The position numbers and the translations under genes were made by a program. The notes beneath the pieces are model-generated. The model was not told the DNA's origin. It was given only the letters and a program-made list of their open reading frames with translations, and did not search any database. DNA of 47,323 nt from a virus. Below, one piece after another: positions 22,250-28,191 of the stretch. Within the stretch, counting starts at the first letter, position 1. Each line of letters starts with the position of its first letter. The DNA is taken from IMG/VR virus record IMGVR_UViG_3300047509_000053, positions 1 to 47,323 of that record; one strand, written 5' to 3'.

Positions 22250-22480
22250 TCAATCCTCCTCGCTGATGGTGGTGGTGTAGACAGTCCCATCCTCAACCCG
22301 GTCGACCCGATACAGGATTGACTCCGGGCCCAGCACAGGCTTACGCACGATGGTCAGCATTACCGGGTCTTTGTAGGTGTTTGAGCAAAGACCTTGTGCA
22401 ACGTTGACCGCGTGCATCGGATGGGGCCGGCGCGCTACCTCAACGCCGTTGAGCATCACCTTGAACTGGTCAGACTTCAT
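22250..22480 (-). CDS. Hypothetical protein, 76 aa
   Basis: ATG at 22480, 11 bp inside the preceding gene. Beta-rich with Phe-Lys-Val-Met-Leu-Asn-Gly-Val-Glu-Val-Ala, one helix (His-Ala-Val-Asn-Val-Ala-Gln-Gly-Leu-Cys) and an acidic end. Small accessory protein of a three-to-four gene cassette led by element copy 7. No family recognised. Confidence 0.65.
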   Translation of the reverse strand: MKSDQFKVMLNGVEVARRPHPMHAVNVAQGLCSNTYKDPVMLTIVRKPVLGPESILYRVDRVEDGTVYTTTISEED

Positions 22481-22664
22481 GGACGACGCCCCCTTCGCCG
22501 AACGTCAACCAGCCGTCCGCCTCGATGTCGTGACGCCTACACCAAAAGCGGAAGAGCGGACGACCGAAGCGGTCTTTGATGTCTTCGCGAGCCTTGAGAA
22601 CGGTTACGGTCGTTCCCTGATACTGGAACGTGTCACCCTTTTCGAGAGTGTTAGCGAGTCTCAC
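22470..22664 (-). CDS. Hypothetical small beta-rich protein, 64 aa
   Basis: The start is placed at GTG 22664 (GTGA overlap with the membrane peptide), not at the upstream TTG. Contains Gly-Asp-Thr-Phe-Gln-Tyr-Gln-Gly-Thr-Thr-Val-Thr-Val-Leu, a small SH3-like strand pattern, and Trp-Cys-Arg-Arg-His-Asp-Ile. No family recognised. Confidence 0.62.
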   Translation of the reverse strand: MRLANTLEKGDTFQYQGTTVTVLKAREDIKDRFGRPLFRFWCRRHDIEADGWLTFGEGGVVHEV

Positions 22665-22741
22665 AGCAAGCCCCAAGCGTGGAGCTCATACACTCCGGTG
22701 ATGATGAGTGCGCCGATTAGGACGCCAATCAGGAAAACCAT
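22661..22741 (-). CDS. 26-residue membrane peptide
   Basis: ATG 22741 with CGGAGG six bases upstream, first gene after element copy 7. Sequence is one hydrophobic helix (Met-Val-Phe-Leu-Ile-Gly-Val-Leu-Ile-Gly-Ala-Leu-Ile-Ile) followed by Tyr-Glu-Leu-His-Ala-Trp. The stop overlaps the next GTG. Too short for family recognition. Confidence 0.6.
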   Translation of the reverse strand: MVFLIGVLIGALIITGVYELHAWGLL

Positions 22742-22755
22742 CGGTGCCTCCGTTC

Positions 22756-22806
22756 GGTTGGTTGCCTAAGTACCGGGATGCTCAGAGCCCCATATCGAGA
22801 CTCTGA
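22756..22806 (-). promoter_or_regulatory. Dispersed 5' element copy 7 with upstream inverted repeat
   Basis: AGGCAACCAACC (one A shorter than consensus) at 22756-22767 on the minus strand, followed by CGGAGG and the ATG at 22741. Arms TCAGAG (22782-22787) and CTCTGA (22801-22806) form a 6-bp inverted repeat just upstream. The same repeat could instead end the preceding cassette transcript. Confidence 0.68.
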
Positions 22807-22818
22807 ACCACCCGCTAA

Positions 22819-22980
22819 CTAGACAGAGCGCCTAGCCAACTCTTCATCAATGTCCCTCGCCAGTTGCTCCAGGTCAACAACACCCAGCATCGTGAACGTC
22901 TCAGCCGGCCACGGTTCCGGGACAGCCCCGCAAAACTCACAGCCTAGGTCGTCACAGACGACACACTCGGGGATGGTCAT
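22819..22980 (-). CDS. Small zinc-ribbon protein, 53 aa
   Basis: ATG 22980 overlaps the stop of the preceding gene. Residues 6-17 hold Cys-Val-Val-Cys-Asp-Asp-Leu-Gly-Cys-Glu-Phe-Cys, two Cys-x2-Cys pairs separated by four residues. The remainder is a Glu/Leu/Ala-rich helix. Likely one zinc atom; function unknown. Too short for the usual size cutoffs but consistent with the operon. Confidence 0.6.
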   Translation of the reverse strand: MTIPECVVCDDLGCEFCGAVPEPWPAETFTMLGVVDLEQLARDIDEELARRSV

Positions 22981-23222
22981 ACCAGGTGCTCCGTCCGACT
23001 TGCGAGCACCCTTCCAAGACTGTCAACGTCACGCCGTAGCAGCGCCACGTCTCTATGCAGATTCCGCCAGCGCGCCTCCGCTTGAGCCTGCGGAGCGGTC
23101 GAGAACCCCGCCACCTTGCCGACGAACTCGTCCGTTCCCGCTGGCGAGTCTCCCATTGGCCCCCATACAACCCACTCTTCGGGGTCGGTATTCGACCGAC
23201 GAACGAAAAACTCTGTAGACAT
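22977..23222 (-). CDS. Hypothetical protein, 81 aa
   Basis: ATG 23222, preceded by AAGGGAG and element copy 8. The first half is beta-rich with Trp-Val-Val-Trp-Gly-Pro-Met-Gly-Asp; the second half is an Arg/Leu/Ala helix (Asn-Leu-His-Arg-Asp-Val-Ala-Leu-Leu-Arg-Arg). No family recognised. Confidence 0.65.
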   Translation of the reverse strand: MSTEFFVRRSNTDPEEWVVWGPMGDSPAGTDEFVGKVAGFSTAPQAQAEARWRNLHRDVALLRRDVDSLGRVLASRTEHLV

Positions 23223-23234
23223 CGTGCTCCCTTC

Positions 23235-23267
23235 GGTTTGGTTGCCTCTAACGGAACTAACCGTTAG
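23235..23267 (-). promoter_or_regulatory. Dispersed 5' element copy 8 (13/13) abutting a palindrome
   Basis: Perfect AGGCAACCAAACC at 23235-23247 on the minus strand. Directly upstream, with no gap, is CTAACGG-AACTAA-CCGTTAG (23248-23267), a 7-bp perfect inverted repeat. The element is followed by AAGGGAG and an ATG at 23222. This is the clearest case of the palindrome-element-RBS arrangement. Confidence 0.78.
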
Positions 23268-23290
23268 ATGTGTTAGAGCCTTAGAGCTCC

Positions 23291-23316
23291 GACCCTCACC
23301 ATTGCTGGTGAGAGTC
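23291..23316 (-). terminator. Hairpin ending the 23323-23953 cassette
   Basis: Arms GACCCTCACCA (23291-23301) and TGGTGAGAGTC (23306-23316), one mismatch, TTGC loop, seven bases after the stop of the gene ending at 23323. No U-tract follows on the minus strand, so it may be a weak terminator or transcript 3'-end stabiliser. Confidence 0.6.
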
Positions 23317-23322
23317 GCAACG

Positions 23323-23688
23323 CTACGCCATTTCTTCTTCGTCGTATCCCAGCCACGCCGCCGCTACTTCGTGCCAGTCCACATCACCCAGCGCGTAGCC
23401 AAGAAGGTCGGAGACGAACGAAGCCTGCTCGAGCGCGTCCCCGCAAAGCTCTTCTACGAAGTCTTTGAGCGCGTCCGCGACGTTGTAAAGCTTCGTCTGG
23501 CTCTCGTCCCAATACTCGGAAAGGTGAGCAGGGTTAGCAGCGTTCTCCCTGACTAGCTCGCGCGTTGCGTTGTAGAGCCCTTCGTCGTTTGAGAGCCAGA
23601 GATTCACGTTCCAGGTCGGATAGTTCTTCCATCCGTTGTAAGTCTCGGTTGCCATCCTTGCCTCTCTAATCCTCTCTGATGCTGTCAT
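23323..23688 (-). CDS. Small phage protein resembling the DUF7249 group (YNGWxNYxTWN motif)
   Basis: 121 residues, ATG 23688 overlapping the previous stop; an internal ATG at 23655 (residue 12) is a second possible start. The motif Tyr-Asn-Gly-Trp-Lys-Asn-Tyr-Pro-Thr-Trp-Asn-Val-Asn-Leu-Trp-Leu-Ser-Asn-Asp-Glu is characteristic of a widespread family of small phage proteins of unknown function. The C-terminus has Asp-Val-Asp-Trp-His-Glu-Val-Ala and an acidic tail. Family by memory of the motif. Confidence 0.72.
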   Translation of the reverse strand: MTASERIREARMATETYNGWKNYPTWNVNLWLSNDEGLYNATRELVRENAANPAHLSEYWDESQTKLYNVADALKDFVEELCGDALEQASFVSDLLGYALGDVDWHEVAAAWLGYDEEEMA

Positions 23689-23882
23689 GACGCGCTCAAT
23701 GCTTCAATGATGCGCTTTGCTGCCTCTTCGTCAGTCGTGAATGCGATGTAACCGCCCGCCTCCTCGTCCAGAATCCCATAGACGGGACTGAATGAGTTAT
23801 CCAGCGTAGACGTGAGGCCGTAGTAATCGGTTCCGTCGTAGCTGTAGCGCGGAAGGTCATCTGAGCCGTAGAGAGGACTCAT
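23685..23882 (-). CDS. Hypothetical protein, 65 aa
   Basis: ATG 23882 overlaps the stop of the 24-residue membrane peptide (ATGA). Tyr/Asp/Gly-rich first half (Tyr-Asp-Gly-Thr-Asp-Tyr-Tyr-Gly-Leu), strand, then helix (Glu-Glu-Ala-Ala-Lys-Arg-Ile-Ile-Glu-Ala-Leu). No family recognised. Confidence 0.6.
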   Translation of the reverse strand: MSPLYGSDDLPRYSYDGTDYYGLTSTLDNSFSPVYGILDEEAGGYIAFTTDEEAAKRIIEALSAS

Positions 23883-23953
23883 GACGCCCAGCTCATCAAG
23901 CAGCGGCCCACAACAATCATGGCCGGGAAGATTGCAAGAGCGTACAGATACAT
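23879..23953 (-). CDS. 24-residue membrane peptide
   Basis: ATG 23953, eight bases after AAGGAGGG, first gene behind element copy 9. One hydrophobic helix (Tyr-Leu-Tyr-Ala-Leu-Ala-Ile-Phe-Pro-Ala-Met-Ile-Val-Val-Gly) then Arg-Cys-Leu-Met-Ser-Trp. Strong ribosome-binding site and coupling to the next gene support it. Confidence 0.6.
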   Translation of the reverse strand: MYLYALAIFPAMIVVGRCLMSWAS

Positions 23954-23968
23954 GGTCTAGCCCTCCTT

Positions 23969-24029
23969 GGTTGGTTGCCTACCTACGATGATGCGCCCCT
24001 ATACGGCGAACGTCAAGGGCTGTATACAC
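23969..24029 (-). promoter_or_regulatory. Dispersed 5' element copy 9 and putative operator
   Basis: AGGCAACCAACC at 23969-23980 on the minus strand, followed by AAGGAGG. Upstream (24000-24029, plus reading) are TATACGGC, 9 bp, then GGGCTGTATACAC. The two pieces TATACGGC and GGGCTGTAT are also in the inverted repeat of the early operon leader, there 21 bp apart. The region also separates this cassette from the plus-strand gene at 24077 and so may regulate both. Confidence 0.6.
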
Positions 24030-24076
24030 AGATATTCCCGCAAATAGCGACAATTTCAACCGTGACAAGGTGAACC

Positions 24077-24595
24077 ATGAGCACAGACAACCTAGACTCA
24101 TTGCCGCTAGGGGTCGACTCAACCCCCTCGCCCGCCCCAGGGTCAACCCCTAGCACTCCTCGTCAATGCTCCTCCCTCACTAGAGCAGGCAAGCCCTGTG
24201 GAGCTAGAGCGGTGCACGGTGAGCAGGTGTGTGCGATGCATAGCTCCAGGGGTGCAGAGATTCGAGCTAAGGCCACTCAGGCATCAGCCGATGCTAGGCG
24301 GGACAAGGTAAAGGACAGGAAAGAAGCCCAAGAGGCTGCAAAACTGAGTCTGACAGAGGCTTTTAGGCTTGCGGCAGGCAAGCGCCAGACGGAGCTCGTC
24401 AACGCAACACTCGACCGCGCCATCCTTGATAAGGACTCAGCGGTACTAAGGCTTGTATGGGAGCGGCTAGAGGGCAAGGTTGCCGACCACCTGGTTACTG
24501 AGGCCGGCGACCCCTTCACCATGACCGAAGCCCAGCTAGCTAAGTGGCTCGATACACCCGTAACAGAGCAGGGTACTGCGTCAGAACCCCAGTGA
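24077..24595 (+). CDS. Zinc-finger protein in small-terminase position
   Basis: 172 residues, ATG preceded by AAGGTG. After a Pro/Ser/Thr-rich leader, residues about 30-56 carry Cys-x8-Cys-x11-Cys-x2-His (Cys-Gly-Ala-Arg ... Cys-Ala-Met-His-Ser), a zinc site common in phage proteins lying next to terminase genes. The rest is helical and charged, with a Gly-Asp-Pro-Phe-Thr-Met-Thr-Glu segment near the C-terminus. It is the first gene of the late direction, so it is the best small terminase candidate. The large subunit is 7 kb downstream, an unusual separation. Could also be a regulator. Confidence 0.5.
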   Translation: MSTDNLDSLPLGVDSTPSPAPGSTPSTPRQCSSLTRAGKPCGARAVHGEQVCAMHSSRGAEIRAKATQASADARRDKVKDRKEAQEAAKLSLTEAFRLAAGKRQTELVNATLDRAILDKDSAVLRLVWERLEGKVADHLVTEAGDPFTMTEAQLAKWLDTPVTEQGTASEPQ

Positions 24596-25055
24596 TACCA
24601 ACGCATAGCGAGGTACTGGGAACAGCGTAGGTCACTATCACTACGTGCGGGGATGGTCGAATCCGTTTCTCTCGAGCCCATCCTTGCTCGGTCACCACAG
24701 CCACGGAGGGCCAGGGGTACCCCCGCGACAGTGTCGACGACGATAGGTACTCCTATCCCGGGGCCCCAAGAACTGCGACTGTCATCCCACAACCTGTTAG
24801 CAACTTGTTAGGCGCATCACCGAATAGGCGAATAACGGGCCGATTCTCATATATATGGGAAAAATCCTGCACTTCCGTGGGACTTTGTGACAATCCCGGC
24901 CCACGTAGTTAAGCCAAAAGCGTCCGTATAGACGACTCTAGGCTTCGACTTTGTGACAGCTTGGCAGGAATAGTCGGTTCGCAACCGTGAACCCGAGTAG
25001 GGCGTTCCTGCCTCCTTTGCTCTAGGCAACCAAACCAAAGAACGGAGAACCGCCT
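24596..25055. other. 460-bp noncoding spacer, possible packaging or control region
   Basis: No convincing gene on either strand; open frames here lack ribosome-binding sites. It holds TGTTAG repeated 11 bp apart (24798 and 24809), an A/T-rich patch with ATATATAT near 24850, the duplicated 12-mer GACTTTGTGACA (24881-24892 and 24947-24958), an 8-bp inverted repeat and element copy 10. By position after the putative small terminase it might contain a packaging site. Confidence 0.45.
24963..25036 (+). promoter_or_regulatory. Dispersed 5' element copy 10 (13/13) with inverted repeat
   Basis: Perfect AGGCAACCAAACC at 25024-25036, followed by CGGAG and the GTG at 25056. The arms GGCAGGAA (24963-24970) and TTCCTGCC (25005-25012) are a perfect 8-bp inverted repeat with a 34-bp spacer, ending 11 bp before the element. 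Confidence 0.72.
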
Positions 25056-25253
25056 GTGCGTAAGTTCGTGCTCATTCTGCTCGTCGCTCTGGCGGTTCCC
25101 GCCTCGGCTTCCGCGTACCTCTCGGGTGGGGGCGGTGGGATGCCCATGTGCAATGACGGCATCATCGGCGCGACCTACGAGACTGCGGCCCACGACCACT
25201 ACACCTGTGTCTTCGGTTATCCCGACTACTGGGCCTGGACGGGTCGTTACTAG
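25056..25253 (+). CDS. Small secreted protein, 65 aa
   Basis: GTG 25056 after CGGAGAA. Classic signal peptide: Met-Arg-Lys, a hydrophobic core (Phe-Val-Leu-Ile-Leu-Leu-Val-Ala-Leu-Ala-Val) and a likely cleavage site Ala-Ser-Ala. The mature part (about 45 residues) has a Gly-rich stretch, Cys at two positions able to form a disulphide, and many aromatic residues. Genes of this type are often morons expressed by prophages; here the function is unknown. Its stop overlaps the next GTG (TAGTGA). Confidence 0.7.
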   Translation: MRKFVLILLVALAVPASASAYLSGGGGGMPMCNDGIIGATYETAAHDHYTCVFGYPDYWAWTGRY

Positions 25254-26065
25254 TGAGATTCCTTCTCACGTTCGCTCTTGCCGTTGCGACCATCTCCATC
25301 GTCTGGGTTTGCTTCCCGACCAAGACGACCACGACCAAAACCGTAGACGTCTCGGTAACGCAGACCATCTACATCCGCAACCTGTCGCCGCGGTACATGA
25401 GCGACAAGGAAATCCAGAACGACATGCCGGCGTGGGAGCGCTCGTACAACCACGACTTCGCTCCCGTGTGGCACACGACGCAGTTCCACCTCGTCTTCCT
25501 GGGTCGCAAGCAGGCACCCGCTGGGGGAATGGTCGCGACGTTCGTCAAGTCCGGCCCTGTCCAAGGTGCCCTTGCGTATCACGATGTCAGCAAGGGCGTT
25601 CCCGGCATCGTCGTGTATTCCGGTACTGGGGTGTATTACGGCTACGACAACTCGGTCTCCTTCACGCATGAGTTGGAGGAGCTCGGCGCTGACCCGACCA
25701 TCTCGGTGACGAATCAGGGCTGGCCGTACGACTGGATTAACGTCGTGAACCGAGACCGCGTCATGCAGACCGAGGGGACTGTCTGGGCTCAGGAGGTTTC
25801 CGACCCGGTCGAAGCGTACTCATATCTTCGCCCTGGCGCTGACGGAAGTCCTGTGCACATCTCGGACTTCGTGGAGCCGAACTGGTTTAACAACGCCGTC
25901 AATGGCAGCTACGACTTCATGAATCTAGTCCAGCAGCCCTTCACCATCCTTCCCGGGGGGTATGCCCAATTCTTGACCGACACCGGTTGGACTTCCATCC
26001 AGAACTTCAGGAAGGGCCACCCCGCTGACGCCGGGTTCTACCGTGGCGAAGGCTCCGAGCGTTAG
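25253..26065 (+). CDS. Secreted putative zinc metallopeptidase-like protein (HExxE motif)
   Basis: 270 residues from a GTG overlapping the previous stop. Residues 1-21 are a signal peptide or anchor. Around residue 139 it reads Thr-His-Glu-Leu-Glu-Glu-Leu-Gly-Ala-Asp-Pro, and later Gln-Glu-Val-Ser-Asp-Pro-Val-Glu. Paired Ser/Thr-His-Glu-x-x-Glu...Asp-Pro and Glu-Ile/Val-x-Asp motifs occur in a poorly characterised group of bacterial secreted proteins thought to be zinc peptidases; catalysis is not shown for this one. Located with other secreted or cell-surface proteins in front of the terminase, it may change the host surface. Confidence 0.58.
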   Translation: MRFLLTFALAVATISIVWVCFPTKTTTTKTVDVSVTQTIYIRNLSPRYMSDKEIQNDMPAWERSYNHDFAPVWHTTQFHLVFLGRKQAPAGGMVATFVKSGPVQGALAYHDVSKGVPGIVVYSGTGVYYGYDNSVSFTHELEELGADPTISVTNQGWPYDWINVVNRDRVMQTEGTVWAQEVSDPVEAYSYLRPGADGSPVHISDFVEPNWFNNAVNGSYDFMNLVQQPFTILPGGYAQFLTDTGWTSIQNFRKGHPADAGFYRGEGSER

Positions 26066-26418
26066 TGCGGCCCGTCAGCCCCGAGCACAGGCTTGAAACC
26101 AGGCGGAGAGCGCAAGCCAACTACCGCAAGAACCATCCTGACGCTAACCGCAAATGGCGCTTGCCTCAGATGTACGGCATCACGGTTGAACAGTACGACG
26201 AGATGCGCGAAGCGCAGAAGCATGTGTGCGCCATCTGCTCGCGCCCTGAGACAGTCGTCATGCGCGGGAAGGTGAAGCCGCTATCGGTCGACCATGACCA
26301 CCTCACCGGAAAAGTTCGCGGACTGCTGTGCCACGAATGCAATGTCGGCCTCGGCAAGTTCAAGGACAACCCGCGCCTATTGAACGCGGCCCGTCACTAC
26401 ATCGAAAGGGCATATTGA
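26065..26418 (+). CDS. Recombination endonuclease VII (HNH fold)
   Basis: 117 residues, GTG 26065 (1 bp overlap). Signature complete: Cys-Ala-Ile-Cys at residues about 51-54, Ser-Val-Asp-His-Asp-His-Leu-Thr-Gly-Lys-Val-Arg-Gly-Leu-Leu-Cys, then Glu-Cys-Asn. These bind zinc and form the ββα-metal active site that cuts branched DNA. The N-terminus is basic (Arg-Arg-Ala-Gln-Ala-Asn-Tyr-Arg-Lys-Asn-His-Pro-Asp). It may act on concatemers before packaging, or be a mobile endonuclease inserted in the cassette. A second, degenerate member is at 16707. Confidence 0.92.
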   Translation: MRPVSPEHRLETRRRAQANYRKNHPDANRKWRLPQMYGITVEQYDEMREAQKHVCAICSRPETVVMRGKVKPLSVDHDHLTGKVRGLLCHECNVGLGKFKDNPRLLNAARHYIERAY

Positions 26419-27461
26419 CCGACCCGCTGATTGTCGCTGCCGCCAACAACCCGTTCCCGGCTCTGTCCGCGAACCGGACGATTACGCTCGAGGGGACTGT
26501 CGCAACCAACGCCACCGCTGCTGCGACTGCGACGGCGAACGCCGCGGCAACTGCTGCTGCTGCGACCGCGGCTCTTGCGGCGCGCGTGGCCAAGCTCGAG
26601 GCTGCCACTCCGCCTGTCGTTCCACCCGTCACTAGGAACCACGTCGGCAATGGACTCATCCTCTTCCACTACGCGGACGCATGGCCGACCGACCTCACGG
26701 GGTACAGCAAGTACGGAGCCGTCGTCGTTGGTTACGGCCATGACGCCGACGTCGCCAAGCTGGCGTCCCCAGCGACGGGGTTCAACTATCGCACCGCAGT
26801 TGAGGTTACGCCGACCACGAACATCTCTGACTCGCAGTTCGGCATCTCTCTCCAGCAGATTCAGTCCCTCGGCACAAACGCCAGTGGTAGGTACGTCGGT
26901 CTGCTCTACGACGTCAACGGCAACCTGCTTTCACCCTCTGCTGGCAACTACGCCTGCGACCTCGGGCATCCGGGCGTTCAGCAGTTGTGGCTCCAGAACG
27001 AGCTCGCCCGCTGGACGAAGGAAGGGCTGCACGCGGTCTTCATCGACAACGTTGTCCCGTCGTGCTGGTTCGGCACTCCCGCGAACATGTATGCCGCCAA
27101 CTCGTTCGACAACGCCTACGTCTCGTTCCTGAAGTACATCTCAGCGAACCTGCCGTCGAACGGCTACATCCTTGCCAACTCGGGCCCCGGTGGTTCCGCG
27201 TGGGCGTCCCGCATCGGCCTGTATGTCAACACGCTGGTGGAGAGCTGGACTGGCTCGACAGCGAATCTGGCTTTCATCACGGCAACGCAGACCGCCGGCG
27301 GCGACGCTTTCGCTTTGACGGACACCGTCGACCCTGCGGGCGCTCTTGCGAAGCAGTACGCGCAGGCTTTCCATTCCGTCTGGAACCGTGTTGGTGGCGG
27401 GTTCGGCATCGACTTCGGTGCTGCTGACCCGTACAACGCCAACTGGGTTTCGGCCATCTAA
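26415..27461 (+). CDS. Glycosidase-like TIM-barrel protein with N-terminal Ala-rich coiled coil
   Basis: 348 residues from TTG 26415, which overlaps the previous stop (TTGA); the longer frame upstream is spurious. Residues about 30-65 are an Ala/Thr-rich coiled coil likely to trimerise. The rest resembles TIM-barrel proteins of the GH114/TM1410 type: Leu-Ile-Leu-Phe-His-Tyr-Ala-Asp, a conserved Gly-Leu-His-Ala-Val-Phe-Ile-Asp-Asn-Val strand (catalytic-type Asp), and Gly-Tyr-Ile-Leu-Ala-Asn-Ser. It may digest surface polysaccharide. The coiled coil suggests a virion fibre. Confidence 0.6.
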   Translation: MTDPLIVAAANNPFPALSANRTITLEGTVATNATAAATATANAAATAAAATAALAARVAKLEAATPPVVPPVTRNHVGNGLILFHYADAWPTDLTGYSKYGAVVVGYGHDADVAKLASPATGFNYRTAVEVTPTTNISDSQFGISLQQIQSLGTNASGRYVGLLYDVNGNLLSPSAGNYACDLGHPGVQQLWLQNELARWTKEGLHAVFIDNVVPSCWFGTPANMYAANSFDNAYVSFLKYISANLPSNGYILANSGPGGSAWASRIGLYVNTLVESWTGSTANLAFITATQTAGGDAFALTDTVDPAGALAKQYAQAFHSVWNRVGGGFGIDFGAADPYNANWVSAI

Positions 27462-27470
27462 GGAGACTGT

Positions 27471-27539
27471 TTGCCCCTTCTGACCATTCTCATCATCCTC
27501 GGCATCATCTGTGCAGTCGTCTTCATCGTGAGGCACTGA
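27471..27539 (+). CDS. 22-residue membrane peptide
   Basis: TTG 27471, nine bases after the AAGGAG. Nearly all hydrophobic (Leu-Leu-Thr-Ile-Leu-Ile-Ile-Leu-Gly-Ile-Ile-Cys-Ala-Val-Val-Phe-Ile-Val) with Arg-His at the end. Stop overlaps the next ATG (TGATG). Confidence 0.52.
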   Translation: MPLLTILIILGIICAVVFIVRH

Positions 27540-27613
27540 TGGCAGCCAAGCTCGTCACGTTGCTTCTTTGGATTCTGACCAAGTTCGGATTCAAGACCAA
27601 CCTCAATGCTTAG
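27539..27613 (+). CDS. 24-residue amphipathic peptide
   Basis: ATG overlapping the previous stop. Met-Ala-Ala-Lys then Leu-Val-Thr-Leu-Leu-Leu-Trp-Ile-Leu-Thr-Lys-Phe-Gly-Phe, a short hydrophobic helix flanked by Lys. Coupled to its neighbours on both sides. Possibly membrane-active; a toxin-like peptide cannot be excluded. Confidence 0.48.
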   Translation: MAAKLVTLLLWILTKFGFKTNLNA

Positions 27614-27701
27614 TCAGACCTCGAGCGCCCTCATCCTGGTTCTTCTCGCAGGTGGGGTGAACGTTCTACGGGATGTGTTTCTCGCCGTTGCGCGAGTATG
27701 A
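27606..27701 (+). CDS. 31-residue membrane peptide
   Basis: ATG 27606, 8 bp inside the previous frame. One hydrophobic helix (Ala-Leu-Ile-Leu-Val-Leu-Leu-Ala-Gly-Gly-Val) with charged ends (Arg-Asp, Arg-Val). Overlaps the next gene at 27673 by 29 bp. Third consecutive tiny membrane peptide. Confidence 0.48.
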   Translation: MLSQTSSALILVLLAGGVNVLRDVFLAVARV

Positions 27702-27867
27702 GCACGCCGTGCCCGAAGACGGGTACGAGCACGACACCTCTCCCAACTCCCTGGCCTGTCCCTGTCAGCCCGAGCTGGTAAGCATCCTCTGGGTTGGCTC
27801 CGCTATCTGCCATCGCCACATCAACCTTTCCGTTCCTGACTACGTTCCGCTGAATTGGGGTGCATGA
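27673..27867 (+). CDS. Hypothetical protein with Cys/His cluster, 64 aa
   Basis: ATG 27673 inside the previous small frame. Residues about 28-50 carry Cys-Pro-Cys, then Cys-His-Arg-His, which could bind zinc or form disulphides. The C-terminus is Pro/Tyr/Trp-rich. No ribosome-binding site is strong; the overlap suggests coupling. No family recognised. Confidence 0.45.
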   Translation: MCFSPLREYEHAVPEDGYEHDTSPNSLACPCQPELVSILWVGSAICHRHINLSVPDYVPLNWGA

Positions 27868-27870
27868 CAG

Positions 27871-28191
27871 TTGCCGACAGTCTGCATTGACTTCGACGAC
27901 ACGCTGGTTGGGTACAAGAAGTTCGGCACTCCCGGCGAGTGGCTGCCCGGAGCAGTTGAGTCCCTCCGCTTCTTCCGCAAGAAGAAGTTCACCATCGTCA
28001 TCCACTCCTGTCGCGCACAGTGGCCCGAGGGCCGGCGCGAGATTGAAGACAAGCTGAAAGAGATTGGCTTCCGCGAGTCCTCGCGCTTCCGCATTGAGGA
28101 GAAGCCCCTCGCTGTCGCATACATCGACGACCGAGCTCACGCCTTTGCTGGCGACTGGTCTGCTATCGACTTGGAGGCAATTGGTGGCTAA
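27871..28191 (+). CDS. HAD-family phosphatase, short form
   Basis: 106 residues from TTG 27871. Motif I is Asp-Phe-Asp7-Asp-Thr-Leu (with nucleophile Asp7 and acid/base Asp9), motif II His-Ser in Val-Ile-His-Ser-Cys, and the terminal Tyr-Ile-Asp-Asp-Arg (motif IV). Without a large cap domain this is a short, C0-type HAD enzyme like phage polynucleotide or sugar-phosphate phosphatases. Next to sugar-modifying genes, it may remove phosphate from a sugar intermediate; the substrate is inferred. Overlaps the next gene by 8 bp. Confidence 0.8.
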   Translation: MPTVCIDFDDTLVGYKKFGTPGEWLPGAVESLRFFRKKKFTIVIHSCRAQWPEGRREIEDKLKEIGFRESSRFRIEEKPLAVAYIDDRAHAFAGDWSAIDLEAIGG

